A stretch of 60,619 bases of DNA from an uncultured Pelagibacteraceae bacterium. GTDB lineage: Bacteria > Pseudomonadota > Alphaproteobacteria > Pelagibacterales > Pelagibacteraceae. Made by a program: the position numbers and the translations under genes. The stretch spans positions 1 to 60,619 of the forward strand of contig CACNSD010000008.1 in assembly GCA_902623075.1 (NCBI GenBank), read 5' to 3'. This document shows, one piece after another, positions 43,696-54,505 of the stretch. Under the pieces are notes generated by a model. That model made no database searches. It was not told the origin of the DNA and was given only the letters and a program-made list of their open reading frames with translations. The stretch's first letter is position 1, and each line of letters starts with the position of its first letter.

Positions 43696-45072
43696 ATGTC
43701 TGAAACAAAGAAACAAACATGGCTTGATTCTCTTGCAGTTTATAAAGATATTCGAATGGTTAGAATTCTTTTATTGGGTGCAATAAGTGGATTTCCATGG
43801 GTATTGATTGCAAGCAGTTTAAGCCTTTGGTTAAAAGAAGAAGGTTTAAGTAGATCAACTATTGGATGGGCAGGATTAATTTTTGGAGTATACGCTTTCA
43901 ATTATTTGTGGGCTCCCATTATAGATAGAATTCAAATTCCAATACTAACAAAAAAATTAGGTCATAGAAGAGGATGGATAGTTTTGATGCAATTAATTAT
44001 TTTGTTAAGTCTTGTTGTTTGGAGTGTGATTAATCCAACTGAAAATTTGGCTTTATTAATTACTGTAGGTTTAATTATTGCTATCGCGTCAGCAACCCAA
44101 GATATAACTGTGGATGCATTAAGAATTGAACAGATAAATGAAAATGAAGGAAAATCAATGGCTGCAGGCGCAGCCATGGCTGTTGTTGGTTGGTGGACAG
44201 GTTATAAATTAGGTGGAGTTGTTGCTTTATTTACGGCAGAATTTTTTGAAAACCTAGGGGTAGCTGACTACTGGCAAGCTACTTTTTTAATTTTAGGTAT
44301 TTTAATAATTTTAATGAATATTGGATTAATGTTTGTTCATGAACCTATAGAGACAAACAGAGAAGCAAAACAGAGAGAAACAGACAAATTAATTGAAGGA
44401 AAACTTGGATCTAGCAATATTATTACAAACTTTATCGCTTATATTACAGGAACTATAGGCGGACCTATTATTAGTTTTTTTAGAAAAAATGGTTTTGCCA
44501 TTGCAGCTGGAATTTTAGGATTTGTTTTCTTGTTTAAGATAGGTGAGGCATTTATGGGAAGAATGTCTATTGTTTTTTATAAAGAAATTGGTTTCTCCAA
44601 AGGTCAAATTGCAATTTATTCAAAAGGTCTTGGTTGGATAACTACAGTTGTATTTACTTTGTTGGGTGGGGTAATGGCTATGAGAGCTGGAACAATTAAA
44701 ACTATGTTCTTTGCTGGTGGGTTAATGGCTGTAACCAATCTTTTATTTGCAGTTTTAGCATGGACTGGAAAATCAGAAATTTTATTTGCAATTGCGGTTA
44801 TAGCTGATGATATCACAGCAGCTTTTGCAACTGTAGCATTTGTTGCATTTATATCATTACTAGTTGATAGAACTTATACAGCCACACAATATGCATTACT
44901 TGCTTCAATTGGTACTGCTGGTCGTACTACTTTAGCTTCATCCTCAGGAGCTTTAGTTGACTGGTTAAATGGAGATTGGGGAACATTTTTTGTTTTAACA
45001 ACTATTATGGTGATACCTTCGTTGATTTGTTTGTGGTTAATTAAAAACAAAATTAAAATTGGTGCAAAATAA
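43696..45072 (+). CDS. ampG: AmpG-like muropeptide permease (MFS)
   Basis: A 458-residue transporter counted from the ATG at 43696; an upstream TTG at 43681 overlaps the GGAG ribosome site. The opening LLLGAISGFPWVLIASSLSLWLK and the motif ATQDITVDALRIE in helix 5 are AmpG hallmarks, as is GFPWVL for the PAT family. AmpG imports anhydro-muropeptides freed by lytic transglycosylases. The next gene, an NlpC/P60 peptidase that overlaps its end, fits the same recycling route. Confidence 0.9.
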   Translation: MSETKKQTWLDSLAVYKDIRMVRILLLGAISGFPWVLIASSLSLWLKEEGLSRSTIGWAGLIFGVYAFNYLWAPIIDRIQIPILTKKLGHRRGWIVLMQLIILLSLVVWSVINPTENLALLITVGLIIAIASATQDITVDALRIEQINENEGKSMAAGAAMAVVGWWTGYKLGGVVALFTAEFFENLGVADYWQATFLILGILIILMNIGLMFVHEPIETNREAKQRETDKLIEGKLGSSNIITNFIAYITGTIGGPIISFFRKNGFAIAAGILGFVFLFKIGEAFMGRMSIVFYKEIGFSKGQIAIYSKGLGWITTVVFTLLGGVMAMRAGTIKTMFFAGGLMAVTNLLFAVLAWTGKSEILFAIAVIADDITAAFATVAFVAFISLLVDRTYTATQYALLASIGTAGRTTLASSSGALVDWLNGDWGTFFVLTTIMVIPSLICLWLIKNKIKIGAK

Positions 45073-45808
45073 TTTTTACTTCATAGGTAATTTTTCGAAT
45101 ATTTACAAAAATCCTTCCAGTAGATCTGAAGTAACTTCACAAATTATATATGGTGAAAAATTCAAAATATTAGCAAAAAATAAAAATTGGATAAAAATTA
45201 AAACTTTATTTGATAATTATAAGGGGTTTATAAAAAATTCAAAATATATAGAAAAATTTAGCTCCAATTATAAAGTCAGTTCACTAAAAGCAAAGATTTA
45301 TAAGAAACCTGGAATTGGAACAAGTAGTTGGCTTCCACTTGCATCCAAATTATCTGTATTTGAACAAAATAAGAATTACGTAAAAATTGAGAAAAATAAA
45401 TGGATTAAAAAAGTAGATATTAAAAAAATAAACCATAAAGAAAATAATTTTACAAAAGTATTTAAAAAATTTCTCGATGTAAAATATGTTTGGGGTGGAA
45501 AAACATTTAAAGGTATTGATTGTTCAGCCTTATTGCAAATATTTTATTGTTATAATAATTCGTTTTATCCAAGAGATACAAAAGATCAGATCAAATATAC
45601 AAAAAAGAATTTAAACAAAAAACTATTTAAAAAAGGAGATATTATTTTTTGGAAAGGTCATGTTGCAATGTGTTTGAATTCTAAACAACTAATTCATGCT
45701 TATGGTCCAGAAAAAAAAGTAATTATTATGCCAATTATAGAAACAATTAATAGAATTGAAAAAACTGCCAAACTAAAGGTAGAAAAAGTATCTAGAATAA
45801 AATATTAA
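45062..45808 (+). CDS. NlpC/P60 peptidase with SH3 domains, probably cytoplasmic
   Basis: About 248 residues, from GTG at 45062 (an adjacent TTG at 45059 is equally possible). Two SH3b-like domains (about 1-65 and 70-125) precede an NlpC/P60 domain with the catalytic cysteine in GIDCSALLQ (C154), the histidine in WKGHVAM, and HAYG. No signal peptide is visible, which resembles YkfC, a cytosolic endopeptidase that trims recycled muropeptides. The start lies 11 bases inside ampG, so import and cleavage are coupled. Its stop shares TTAA with the convergent tyrC. Confidence 0.86.
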   Translation: MQNNFYFIGNFSNIYKNPSSRSEVTSQIIYGEKFKILAKNKNWIKIKTLFDNYKGFIKNSKYIEKFSSNYKVSSLKAKIYKKPGIGTSSWLPLASKLSVFEQNKNYVKIEKNKWIKKVDIKKINHKENNFTKVFKKFLDVKYVWGGKTFKGIDCSALLQIFYCYNNSFYPRDTKDQIKYTKKNLNKKLFKKGDIIFWKGHVAMCLNSKQLIHAYGPEKKVIIMPIIETINRIEKTAKLKVEKVSRIKY

Positions 45809-46701
45809 TTTCTTCCAAAGTCAGGTTTATCAATATCTTGTTTCAATTTGATGATTTTTGATCTTACTTTTTTAGTCTGAATAAGTTTTTTTACGATAGA
45901 CTTATCATTTTTTGAATTAATATCTTTTTTAAATTGATTTAAATTTTTAATAAATAAATCAATCGCTTTTGAAATATTATTTTTATTGTTAAAAAAAATA
46001 TCTCGCCACATGATTTCATTTGATGCTGCAATCCTAGAAAAATCTCGTAATCCACCAGCGCTATATTTAATTAGCTCATAATTTTGTTTTTTCTCAAAAT
46101 CTTGTGCTGATTTTACCAAATTATATGCAATTAAGTGAGGTAAATGACTAGTAATAGAAAAAATTTTGTCATGTTTTTCAGAGCTCATAACAACTACTTT
46201 TGCTCCAATTTTTTTCCAAAACTTAGTTAGAATATTTATATTATTTTTTTTTGTATTTTTTTCTTTAATTATTATGCACCATCTATCAATAAACATATTT
46301 TCTTTACCATGCTCTGGTCCACTGACCTCTGATCCAGCTATCGGGTGACTTTGAATCCAATGAATACCTTTCTTTAAAAATTTATTTATAATTTTAGAAG
46401 TTTCAATTTTTGAAGAACCAATATCTGTAATCAATGTTTTCGATGGTATAAATTTATTAATTTTTAAAATAATATTTTTGTATTCACTCATTGGTGTACA
46501 AAAGATGATTAAATCGGAATTACTTGCACCTTCTTTTAATGATTTAACAATTGTTCCAGGTAATTTTAATCTTTTTATCTTAGCAATATTTGATTTTGAT
46601 TTTTCATAAATAAATATTTTTTTCGCTAGTTTTTTTTTGCTAATACGCCTTAATAAAGATGAACCTAATAATCCACATCCAATAATTAAAATATTTTTCA
46701 T
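45805..46701 (-). CDS. tyrC: Prephenate/arogenate dehydrogenase
   Basis: A 298-residue NAD(P)-dependent dehydrogenase. The nucleotide-binding loop is IIGCGLLGSSL, followed by IFCTPMSEY, TDIGSSK, and the catalytic segment IQSHPIAGSEVSGPEHG. The late YSAGGLRDFSRIAASN is the second family block. It makes 4-hydroxyphenylpyruvate or tyrosine. There is no chorismate mutase or ACT domain. The ATG overlaps the hisC stop by four bases, so aminotransferase and dehydrogenase are coupled. Confidence 0.94.
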   Translation of the reverse strand: MKNILIIGCGLLGSSLLRRISKKKLAKKIFIYEKSKSNIAKIKRLKLPGTIVKSLKEGASNSDLIIFCTPMSEYKNIILKINKFIPSKTLITDIGSSKIETSKIINKFLKKGIHWIQSHPIAGSEVSGPEHGKENMFIDRWCIIIKEKNTKKNNINILTKFWKKIGAKVVVMSSEKHDKIFSITSHLPHLIAYNLVKSAQDFEKKQNYELIKYSAGGLRDFSRIAASNEIMWRDIFFNNKNNISKAIDLFIKNLNQFKKDINSKNDKSIVKKLIQTKKVRSKIIKLKQDIDKPDFGRN

Positions 46702-47783
46702 TTTTTCAATACTTGCTTAATAACACTCATAAATTTTAAGTTTTCTTTTTTAGATCCAATAGTTAACCTTAATTTATTCTTTATATGATAACCATCTTCT
46801 GTTGATCTTAAAATAATTCCCTTATTTTTAAGTTTTTCATAAAGAAATTTTGCTGAATATCTACATTTTTCAAAATTAAGTAACAAAAAATTTGCTGAAA
46901 CTGAATTTGAAAAAATATTATATGTCTCAAGAAATTTCTTAATTTTTTTAGAATATAATAAATTATGTCTAATCGATTTTTTTATGAAAGCTTTATCCTT
47001 CAGTGACTCGGTGGCAGCTAATTGAGCAATACCATTTACATTAAATGGTGGTTTTATAACATTTAGCGCATCAACTATTTTTTTTGATCCATATCCCCAA
47101 CCTACTCTCAGAGAAGCTAATCCAAACATTTTAGAAAAAGTTCTAAGGATGAAAACATTGTCTTTATTTTTAAACAAATCTAACCCAGATGAATAATCTT
47201 TGTTTTTCATATATTCCGCATAGGCATCATCTATAACTAGTAAAATTTTTTTATTTAATTTTTTTCTTAATTCTAAAACTTCTTTTTTCGTTAAGTAAGT
47301 TCCTGTAGGATTGTTTGGGTTAGCTATAAACACAATTTTAGTTTTTTTTGTTATTTTTTTTAAAATTTCATTTACTGAAACTGTAAAATTAATTTCTTTT
47401 GCAAACACAATTTTTGCACCTACAATTTTTGAGTAAATTCTGTACATTAAAAAACTGTACTCTGGTACCACAACCTCATCTTTTGGGTTTAAAAACAATT
47501 GACAGAGCATTTGAATAACTTCATCTGAACCAGCTCCACAAATAATTTGCTCAGAATTGCATTTAAAAGCTTTAGATATTGCTTTTCTTAAATTTTGAGA
47601 TTTTCCATCTGGATATTTATCTAAATTCAAATTTTTATTTGATATTATTTTCTTTGCTTTAGGGCTCATACCTAAAGCAGACTCATTTGCGGAAAGCTTA
47701 ATTACGCTCTTAAGTTTCTTAACTTTTGATTTACCAGGCTTATAAGCCTCAATTTTAAATTTTTTGAAATTTGGAGTTATCAT
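46698..47783 (-). CDS. hisC: Histidinol-phosphate / aromatic aminotransferase
   Basis: A 361-residue PLP enzyme of aminotransferase class I/II. Landmarks are KLSANESALGMSPKA, GAGSDEVIQML, VFIANPNNPTGT, DDAYAEY and the PLP lysine K218 in RTFSKMFGLA. It serves histidine synthesis and, given the coupled tyrC, probably also tyrosine or phenylalanine transamination. The start is ATG at 47783, divergent from metX across the riboswitch region. Confidence 0.93.
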   Translation of the reverse strand: MITPNFKKFKIEAYKPGKSKVKKLKSVIKLSANESALGMSPKAKKIISNKNLNLDKYPDGKSQNLRKAISKAFKCNSEQIICGAGSDEVIQMLCQLFLNPKDEVVVPEYSFLMYRIYSKIVGAKIVFAKEINFTVSVNEILKKITKKTKIVFIANPNNPTGTYLTKKEVLELRKKLNKKILLVIDDAYAEYMKNKDYSSGLDLFKNKDNVFILRTFSKMFGLASLRVGWGYGSKKIVDALNVIKPPFNVNGIAQLAATESLKDKAFIKKSIRHNLLYSKKIKKFLETYNIFSNSVSANFLLLNFEKCRYSAKFLYEKLKNKGIILRSTEDGYHIKNKLRLTIGSKKENLKFMSVIKQVLKK

Positions 47784-47856
47784 TTTTTTTAATTTATGTG
47801 CTCTTTATAGATAAAATTACAAAATTTTATAGAGAATAAGAGGATTTTTTAAAAAA

Positions 47857-47885
47857 TTGACATAATAAATAAGTTCTAGTAAAAA
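47857..47885 (+). promoter_or_regulatory. Promoter of the metX leader
   Basis: A perfect TTGACA (47857-47862), a 17-bp spacer and TAAAAA (47880-47885) lie upstream of metX. The predicted transcription start is 47891-47893, exactly where the SAM-II aptamer begins. Confidence 0.7.
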
Positions 47886-47891
47886 AATTAT

Positions 47892-47940
47892 GCGCTGATT
47901 TAACTGAATTGCGAGCGCTTAAAAAAAACCGCTAAAATAG
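47892..47940 (+). ncRNA. SAM-II riboswitch in the metX leader
   Basis: The segment holds the conserved SAM-II blocks in order: GCGCTGATTTAAC, ATTGC, AGCGC and GCTAAAA. Helix P1 pairs GCGCT (47892-47896) with AGCGC (47914-47918). The pseudoknot helix can form between TTGCG (47909-47913) and CGCTA (47930-47934), with one T-T mismatch. In the class, SAM binding locks the pseudoknot and blocks translation. It ends 34 bases before the metX ATG and starts at the predicted transcript 5' end. This sets metX-metW under SAM feedback. Confidence 0.9.
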
Positions 47941-47974
47941 TTTTTTTTCTCACAATTCGAAACAGTCAAAAACT

Positions 47975-49090
47975 ATGAATACTGAGAAAAACATAAAAAC
48001 TTTAATTGTAAAGAAACCACTAAAATTAGACTGTGGAAAGACCATAAAAGATTTTCCGATAGCCTATGAAACTTACGGTTCACTTAATTCAAAAAAAGAT
48101 AATGCAATATTAGTTTTTCATGCTCTAACAGGAGATCAATTTGTAACCGGAATAAACCCTGTAACCAACAAAGAGGGTTGGTGGAGTTATGCTGTAGGTC
48201 CTGATAAAGCTATCGATACGAATAAATATTTTGTTATTTGCTCTAACGTAATTGGTGGATGTATGGGATCATACGGACCAAGTCATAAAGATCCTAATCA
48301 AAAAGTTTTTGGAACAAATTTTCCCGTTATTACAATTAATGATATGGTGAATGCTCAATATAATTTACTTGATCATTTTGGTATTGATAAACTTTTTTCT
48401 ATAACTGGTGGTTCAATGGGAGGTATGCAAGTCCTTCAGTTTATCAGCAACTTTCCTGATAAATCCAAAACAGTAATACCGATAGCAACCACATCTAGTC
48501 ATTCAGCTCAAAATATTGCTTTTAACGAACTAGGTAGACAAGCTATTACAGCTGATAGTAACTGGAAAGATGGGAATTATACATCAAATGATACTAATCC
48601 TGGAAAAGGATTGGCAGTAGCTAGAATGGCAGCTCATATTACTTATTTATCTAAAAAAGGTTTGCAGGAAAAATTTGGAAGAAAGTTACAAGAAAGAGAA
48701 GATCTTAAATTTGGATTTGACGCTGATTTTCAAATAGAAAGTTATTTAAGATATCAGGGCTCAGTTTTTGTAGATAGATTTGATGCAAATAGTTATCTTT
48801 ATATCACAAGAGCTATGGATTATTTTGATTTAGCTAAGCAATTCAATGGTAATCTTTCAGAAGCATTTATAAATACAAAGGCAAAATTTTTTATAATTTC
48901 ATTTACTTCAGATTGGCTTTATCCAACTCAAGAAAACAAAGATATTGTGATTGCTTTAAACTCAATAGGAGCTGATGTTGGATTTGTAGAAATTGAGTCA
49001 GATAAAGGTCACGACTCCTTTTTACTAGACGTTCCTGATTTCTTAAGTGCACTTAAAAACTTTTTAGATAAATCTTACGAAGAAAATTAA
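47975..49090 (+). CDS. metX: Homoserine O-acetyltransferase
   Basis: A 371-residue alpha/beta-hydrolase of the MetX family. Seen are YETYGSLN, FHALTGDQ, GPSHKDPN, the nucleophile S147 in GGSMGGMQ, SDWLYPTQ with the catalytic aspartate, and KGHDSFL with the histidine. It activates homoserine for methionine synthesis. No strong ribosome site is visible before the ATG, which suits control by the SAM-II riboswitch upstream. metW follows after two bases. Confidence 0.95.
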   Translation: MNTEKNIKTLIVKKPLKLDCGKTIKDFPIAYETYGSLNSKKDNAILVFHALTGDQFVTGINPVTNKEGWWSYAVGPDKAIDTNKYFVICSNVIGGCMGSYGPSHKDPNQKVFGTNFPVITINDMVNAQYNLLDHFGIDKLFSITGGSMGGMQVLQFISNFPDKSKTVIPIATTSSHSAQNIAFNELGRQAITADSNWKDGNYTSNDTNPGKGLAVARMAAHITYLSKKGLQEKFGRKLQEREDLKFGFDADFQIESYLRYQGSVFVDRFDANSYLYITRAMDYFDLAKQFNGNLSEAFINTKAKFFIISFTSDWLYPTQENKDIVIALNSIGADVGFVEIESDKGHDSFLLDVPDFLSALKNFLDKSYEEN

Positions 49091-49092
49091 TT

Positions 49093-49689
49093 ATGAAAAA
49101 TGAATTTCAGGTAATAGCAGATTTAATTGAAAAAGATAAGAAAGTTTTAGATGTAGGTTGTGCCGATGGAACTTTAATGAAATTTTTAAAGGATAATAAA
49201 AACATAAATATAAGAGGATTAGAAATTTCAAAAGAAAGAGTGCAAGAATGTATTGCAAAAGGTTTAACGGTAATTGAAGGAAATGCTGAAAAGGATTTAA
49301 AGCAATTTCCAGATAAATCATTTGATTATGTTGTTTTAAGTCAAACCCTTCAAGCTTTTCTTGATCCTGAATTAGTTATAGATGAACTTTTAAGAGTTGG
49401 AAAAAAAGCAATAGTTACAATTCCTAATTTTGGATACTGGAAAGTAAGATTTCATTTATTATTTAAAGGTACAATGCCAATTACGAAAACATTACCAGAT
49501 GAATGGTATAACACTCCAAATTTACACATGTGCACAATCAAAGATTTTTTTCATTTTGTAAAATCAAAAGATATAAAGATTTTTAAATCACTCGCTTTAA
49601 ACAATCTTAATACATCAATAATAAATGAGAGTAATTTAGGTGTTAAAAATTTGTTTGCAGATCTTGGTATATTTTTGATAGAAAAATAA
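49093..49689 (+). CDS. metW: MetW, methionine biosynthesis methyltransferase-like protein
   Basis: A 198-residue protein with a class I SAM-binding fold: motif I is VLDVGCADG (18-26), then GLEISKERV and the segment FDYVVLSQTLQAF. The MetW-specific IPNFGYWKVRFHLLFKGTMP and LPDEWYNTPNLHMCT follow. It is nearly always next to metX in proteobacteria and is needed for MetX activity in some species. It shares the SAM-II-controlled transcript. Confidence 0.94.
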   Translation: MKNEFQVIADLIEKDKKVLDVGCADGTLMKFLKDNKNINIRGLEISKERVQECIAKGLTVIEGNAEKDLKQFPDKSFDYVVLSQTLQAFLDPELVIDELLRVGKKAIVTIPNFGYWKVRFHLLFKGTMPITKTLPDEWYNTPNLHMCTIKDFFHFVKSKDIKIFKSLALNNLNTSIINESNLGVKNLFADLGIFLIEK

Positions 49690-49690
49690 A

Positions 49691-50410
49691 ATGCGTATTG
49701 AAATTATACCTTGTCTTCAAGACAACTATAGCTATTTAATAATAGACGGAAGTAACAATTCTGCGTGTATTGTAGATCCCAGCGAGGCTGAGCCAATAAT
49801 AAATTTCCTAAAAAATAAAAATATAAAATTAAAATACATTCTTAATACTCATCATCATTATGATCACATTGGAGGAAATCAAGAATTAAAAAAAAAATAT
49901 GGATCAATTGTAGTAGGTTTTAAAGGAGACTCAAAAAGAATACCAGAGATAGACATATTGTTAGAAGATAATCAAATATGGAAAGCTGAAAACTTTGAAG
50001 CTAAAATTATGCATATACCTGGACATACTTCAGGCCATATTAGTTTTAATTTTTTTAAAGAAAAAATAGTTTTTGTTGGAGATACTCTTTTCTCACTTGG
50101 TTGTGGAAGAATATTCGAAGGTTCTTATGAGGAAATGTTTGAATCTTTAAACAAAATTAAATTATTACCAGAAGATACAAAAATTTATTGTGGACATGAA
50201 TACACTCTTAACAATGCAAAATTTTGCAAAAAATATGATTCCGAAAACAAAGATTTACAAAAAAAAATAGAAAAAATAGAAAAATTAAGAGAAAATGGAA
50301 TTCCTACCGTACCCACAACTTTAAAAGAGGAATTGGAGTGTAATATATTTTTAAGGGCAAAAGATGTTAAAACCTTTTCAAAATTAAGAGATTTTAAGGA
50401 TAATTTCTAA
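49691..50410 (+). CDS. gloB: Hydroxyacylglutathione hydrolase (glyoxalase II)
   Basis: A 239-residue metallo-beta-lactamase-fold enzyme. The metal site THHHYDH (53-59) is followed by HIPGHTSGH, GDTLFSLGCGRIFEG and YCGHEYT. It hydrolyses S-lactoylglutathione to lactate in methylglyoxal detoxification. The start is ATG one base after the metW stop, so it may ride on the metX transcript, but an internal promoter cannot be excluded. A promoter for rplU begins ten bases after its stop. Confidence 0.94.
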   Translation: MRIEIIPCLQDNYSYLIIDGSNNSACIVDPSEAEPIINFLKNKNIKLKYILNTHHHYDHIGGNQELKKKYGSIVVGFKGDSKRIPEIDILLEDNQIWKAENFEAKIMHIPGHTSGHISFNFFKEKIVFVGDTLFSLGCGRIFEGSYEEMFESLNKIKLLPEDTKIYCGHEYTLNNAKFCKKYDSENKDLQKKIEKIEKLRENGIPTVPTTLKEELECNIFLRAKDVKTFSKLRDFKDNF

Positions 50411-50420
50411 TTAATTCGGC

Positions 50421-50448
50421 TTGACTAAAGGCTGGCTACAACTATATT
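50421..50448 (+). promoter_or_regulatory. Promoter of the rplU-rpmA operon
   Basis: TTGACT (50421-50426), a 16-bp spacer and TATATT (50443-50448) precede rplU. The TTG at 50421 that would extend the rplU frame is in fact the -35 box. The transcript should begin near 50455, about 20 bases before the ATG. Confidence 0.7.
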
Positions 50449-50474
50449 GCGATAACTTTAAATTAAATCATACT

Positions 50475-50873
50475 ATGTCATACGCAGTAATTAAAACAGG
50501 TGGAAAACAGTATAAAGTAAAATCTGGAGAAATTCTAAAGATTGAAAAACTACCAGACTCTAAACCTGAGACTAAAATAGAGTTTAATGAAATCTTGGCT
50601 TATGGTGATGACAAAACAATTGAAATTGGGACTCCAAATGTTGAGGGTGCAAAAGTAGAGGCTGATTTAATTAAAAATAGCAAAAATAGAACTATTTTAA
50701 TTTTTAAAAAAAGAAGAAGACAAAATTCAAGAAGAAAAAATGGGCATAGACAAGAATATTCTATGATAAGAATTAACAAAATTTTTTCAAAAGATGGTAA
50801 GGTGATATCAGAAGCTGAAAAAATTTCCAAAACTTCAAAAAAAGAAGAAGTTAAGGAAGTAGTAAGTAAATAG
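50475..50873 (+). CDS. rplU: 50S ribosomal protein L21
   Basis: A 132-residue protein counted from the ATG at 50475, where L21 begins: MSYAVIKTGGKQYKVKSGE, then KIEKL and FKKRRRQNSRRKNGHRQ, with the conserved basic loop. The usual L21 is about 103 residues; here a charged tail (KISKTSKKEEVKEVVSK) is added. The frame is open further upstream, but that stretch carries the promoter. rpmA follows after 14 bases, as in almost all bacteria. Confidence 0.96.
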   Translation: MSYAVIKTGGKQYKVKSGEILKIEKLPDSKPETKIEFNEILAYGDDKTIEIGTPNVEGAKVEADLIKNSKNRTILIFKKRRRQNSRRKNGHRQEYSMIRINKIFSKDGKVISEAEKISKTSKKEEVKEVVSK

Positions 50874-50887
50874 TTATTAGGTAAATT

Positions 50888-51142
50888 ATGGCAACAAAAA
50901 AAGCAGGTGGATCATCACGAAACGGACGAGATAGTGCCGGTAGAAGACTTGGTGTAAAAAAGTATGGTGGTGAAACAGTAATTCCTGGAAACATAATTGT
51001 TAGACAAAGAGGAACTAAGATTTTTCCAGGTGAAAATGTTGGTATGGGTAAAGATCATTCAATATTTTCAGTTGTTAAAGGAAAAGTTGTCTTCAAAAAA
51101 TCTAAATCAGATAGAACTTTCGTTTCTGTAAAGCCCAATTAA
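50888..51142 (+). CDS. rpmA: 50S ribosomal protein L27
   Basis: An 84-residue L27 of normal size. The N-terminal [20 protein letters not shown] reaches the peptidyl-transferase centre, followed by [21 protein letters not shown] and the end [16 protein letters not shown]. It has no cleavable N-terminal extension of the Firmicutes type. It lies between rplU and obgE. Confidence 0.97.
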   Translation: MATKKAGGSSRNGRDSAGRRLGVKKYGGETVIPGNIIVRQRGTKIFPGENVGMGKDHSIFSVVKGKVVFKKSKSDRTFVSVKPN

Positions 51143-51158
51143 TAGTACAACCAATTAA

Positions 51159-53253
<2,095 letters not shown>

Positions 53254-54504
53254 ATGATTAAATACATGAATTTAATTGGAATAAAAGCTCGAAAAGCTAG
53301 TGAGTATAAAGTTACAACTGAAGTAAAAAATAAAGTATTAAATGATTACGCGAAATTAATTAAGAATGAAAAAAAATTTATTATTAATCAAAATTCAAAA
53401 GATATTAATTACGCAAGAAAAAAAGGTTTAAAAGAAAACTTAATCAAAAGACTTCATTTAAATGAAAATAAATTAGATGGAATTATAAATTCTATTTTAA
53501 AAATAGCTAAATTAAGGGATCCTATAGATAGCACTTTAGAAAAATGGAAAAGACCAAATGGGTTGAATATTAAAAGAGTTTCAATACCAATTGGAGTTAT
53601 TGGGGTTATTTATGAAAGTAGACCAAATGTAACTTCAGATGTTGCTAGTCTTTGTTTTAAATCTGGAAATGTAGTGATTTTGAAAGGAGGCTCTGAGGCC
53701 ATAAATTCCAATAAAGCTTTAGCGAAACTGTTTAGAAAGGCACTTAAAAAAAATAAAGTTAATGAAAACTTTATACAATTTATTGATTCAAAACAAAGGA
53801 GGCTTGTAGATATTATGCTTTCTAAGATGAAAAAATATATCGATGTCATTATACCTCGTGGTGGAAAAAATTTAGTTAAAAAAGTTTTAGAATTGTCCAA
53901 AGTACCTATAATTGGGCACTTGGAGGGACTTTGTCATACTTATATAGATAAAGATGCAGAATTAAAAATGGCTAAAGGAATTGTCTATAACGCTAAATTA
54001 AGAAATACAAGTATTTGTGGTGCGACTGAAACTATTCTTATTCATAAAAATATAGTCAAAAAATTTAGTAATCCTATTTTGCAGGAACTTGAAAATAGTG
54101 GTTGTAAAATAATTGGCGATAAGATTTTGAAAAGTTATTACAATGGTCAAGTATATCCTGCAAAAGAAAAAGATTGGTCAACTGAATATTTATCATCAAT
54201 TGTATCTGTTAAAGTTGTTAAAAATTCTGAAGAGGCAATTAAGCATATTAACAAATACGGAACTATGCACACTGACTCCATCATTACAAAAAATAAAAAG
54301 ACAGCAAAATATTTCCTAAAAAATGTTAAAAGCTCAATTGCAATGCATAATACCTCAACTCAATTTGCTGATGGTGGTGAATTTGGATTTGGTGGAGAAG
54401 TTGGAATTTCTACTAATACACTACCACCAAGAGGTCCTGTAGGTTTAAATCAATTGATTTCATATAAATATGAAATCACTAGTAATGGTAAAATAAGAAA
54501 TTAA
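53254..54504 (+). CDS. proA: Glutamate-5-semialdehyde dehydrogenase
   Basis: A 416-residue gamma-glutamyl phosphate reductase. It has IPIGVIGVIYESRPNVTSD, LKGGSEAINSN, VIIPRGGKNL, the catalytic cysteine C255 in NTSICGATET, and the end GFGGEVGISTNTLPPRGPVG. It reduces glutamyl-5-phosphate for proline synthesis. The ATG directly follows the proB stop; an in-frame ATG four codons on is an alternative. Confidence 0.96.
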   Translation: MIKYMNLIGIKARKASEYKVTTEVKNKVLNDYAKLIKNEKKFIINQNSKDINYARKKGLKENLIKRLHLNENKLDGIINSILKIAKLRDPIDSTLEKWKRPNGLNIKRVSIPIGVIGVIYESRPNVTSDVASLCFKSGNVVILKGGSEAINSNKALAKLFRKALKKNKVNENFIQFIDSKQRRLVDIMLSKMKKYIDVIIPRGGKNLVKKVLELSKVPIIGHLEGLCHTYIDKDAELKMAKGIVYNAKLRNTSICGATETILIHKNIVKKFSNPILQELENSGCKIIGDKILKSYYNGQVYPAKEKDWSTEYLSSIVSVKVVKNSEEAIKHINKYGTMHTDSIITKNKKTAKYFLKNVKSSIAMHNTSTQFADGGEFGFGGEVGISTNTLPPRGPVGLNQLISYKYEITSNGKIRN

Positions 54505-54505
54505 A

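Noticed and set aside
47892..47940. SAM-V instead of SAM-II riboswitch
   Set aside because: The block CTGATTTAAC with the following ATTGC, AGCGC and GCTAAAA matches the SAM-II order and spacing.
50421..50474. An 18-residue extension of L21 from a TTG start
   Set aside because: The TTG is the -35 box of the rplU promoter; L21 begins at the ATG at 50475.
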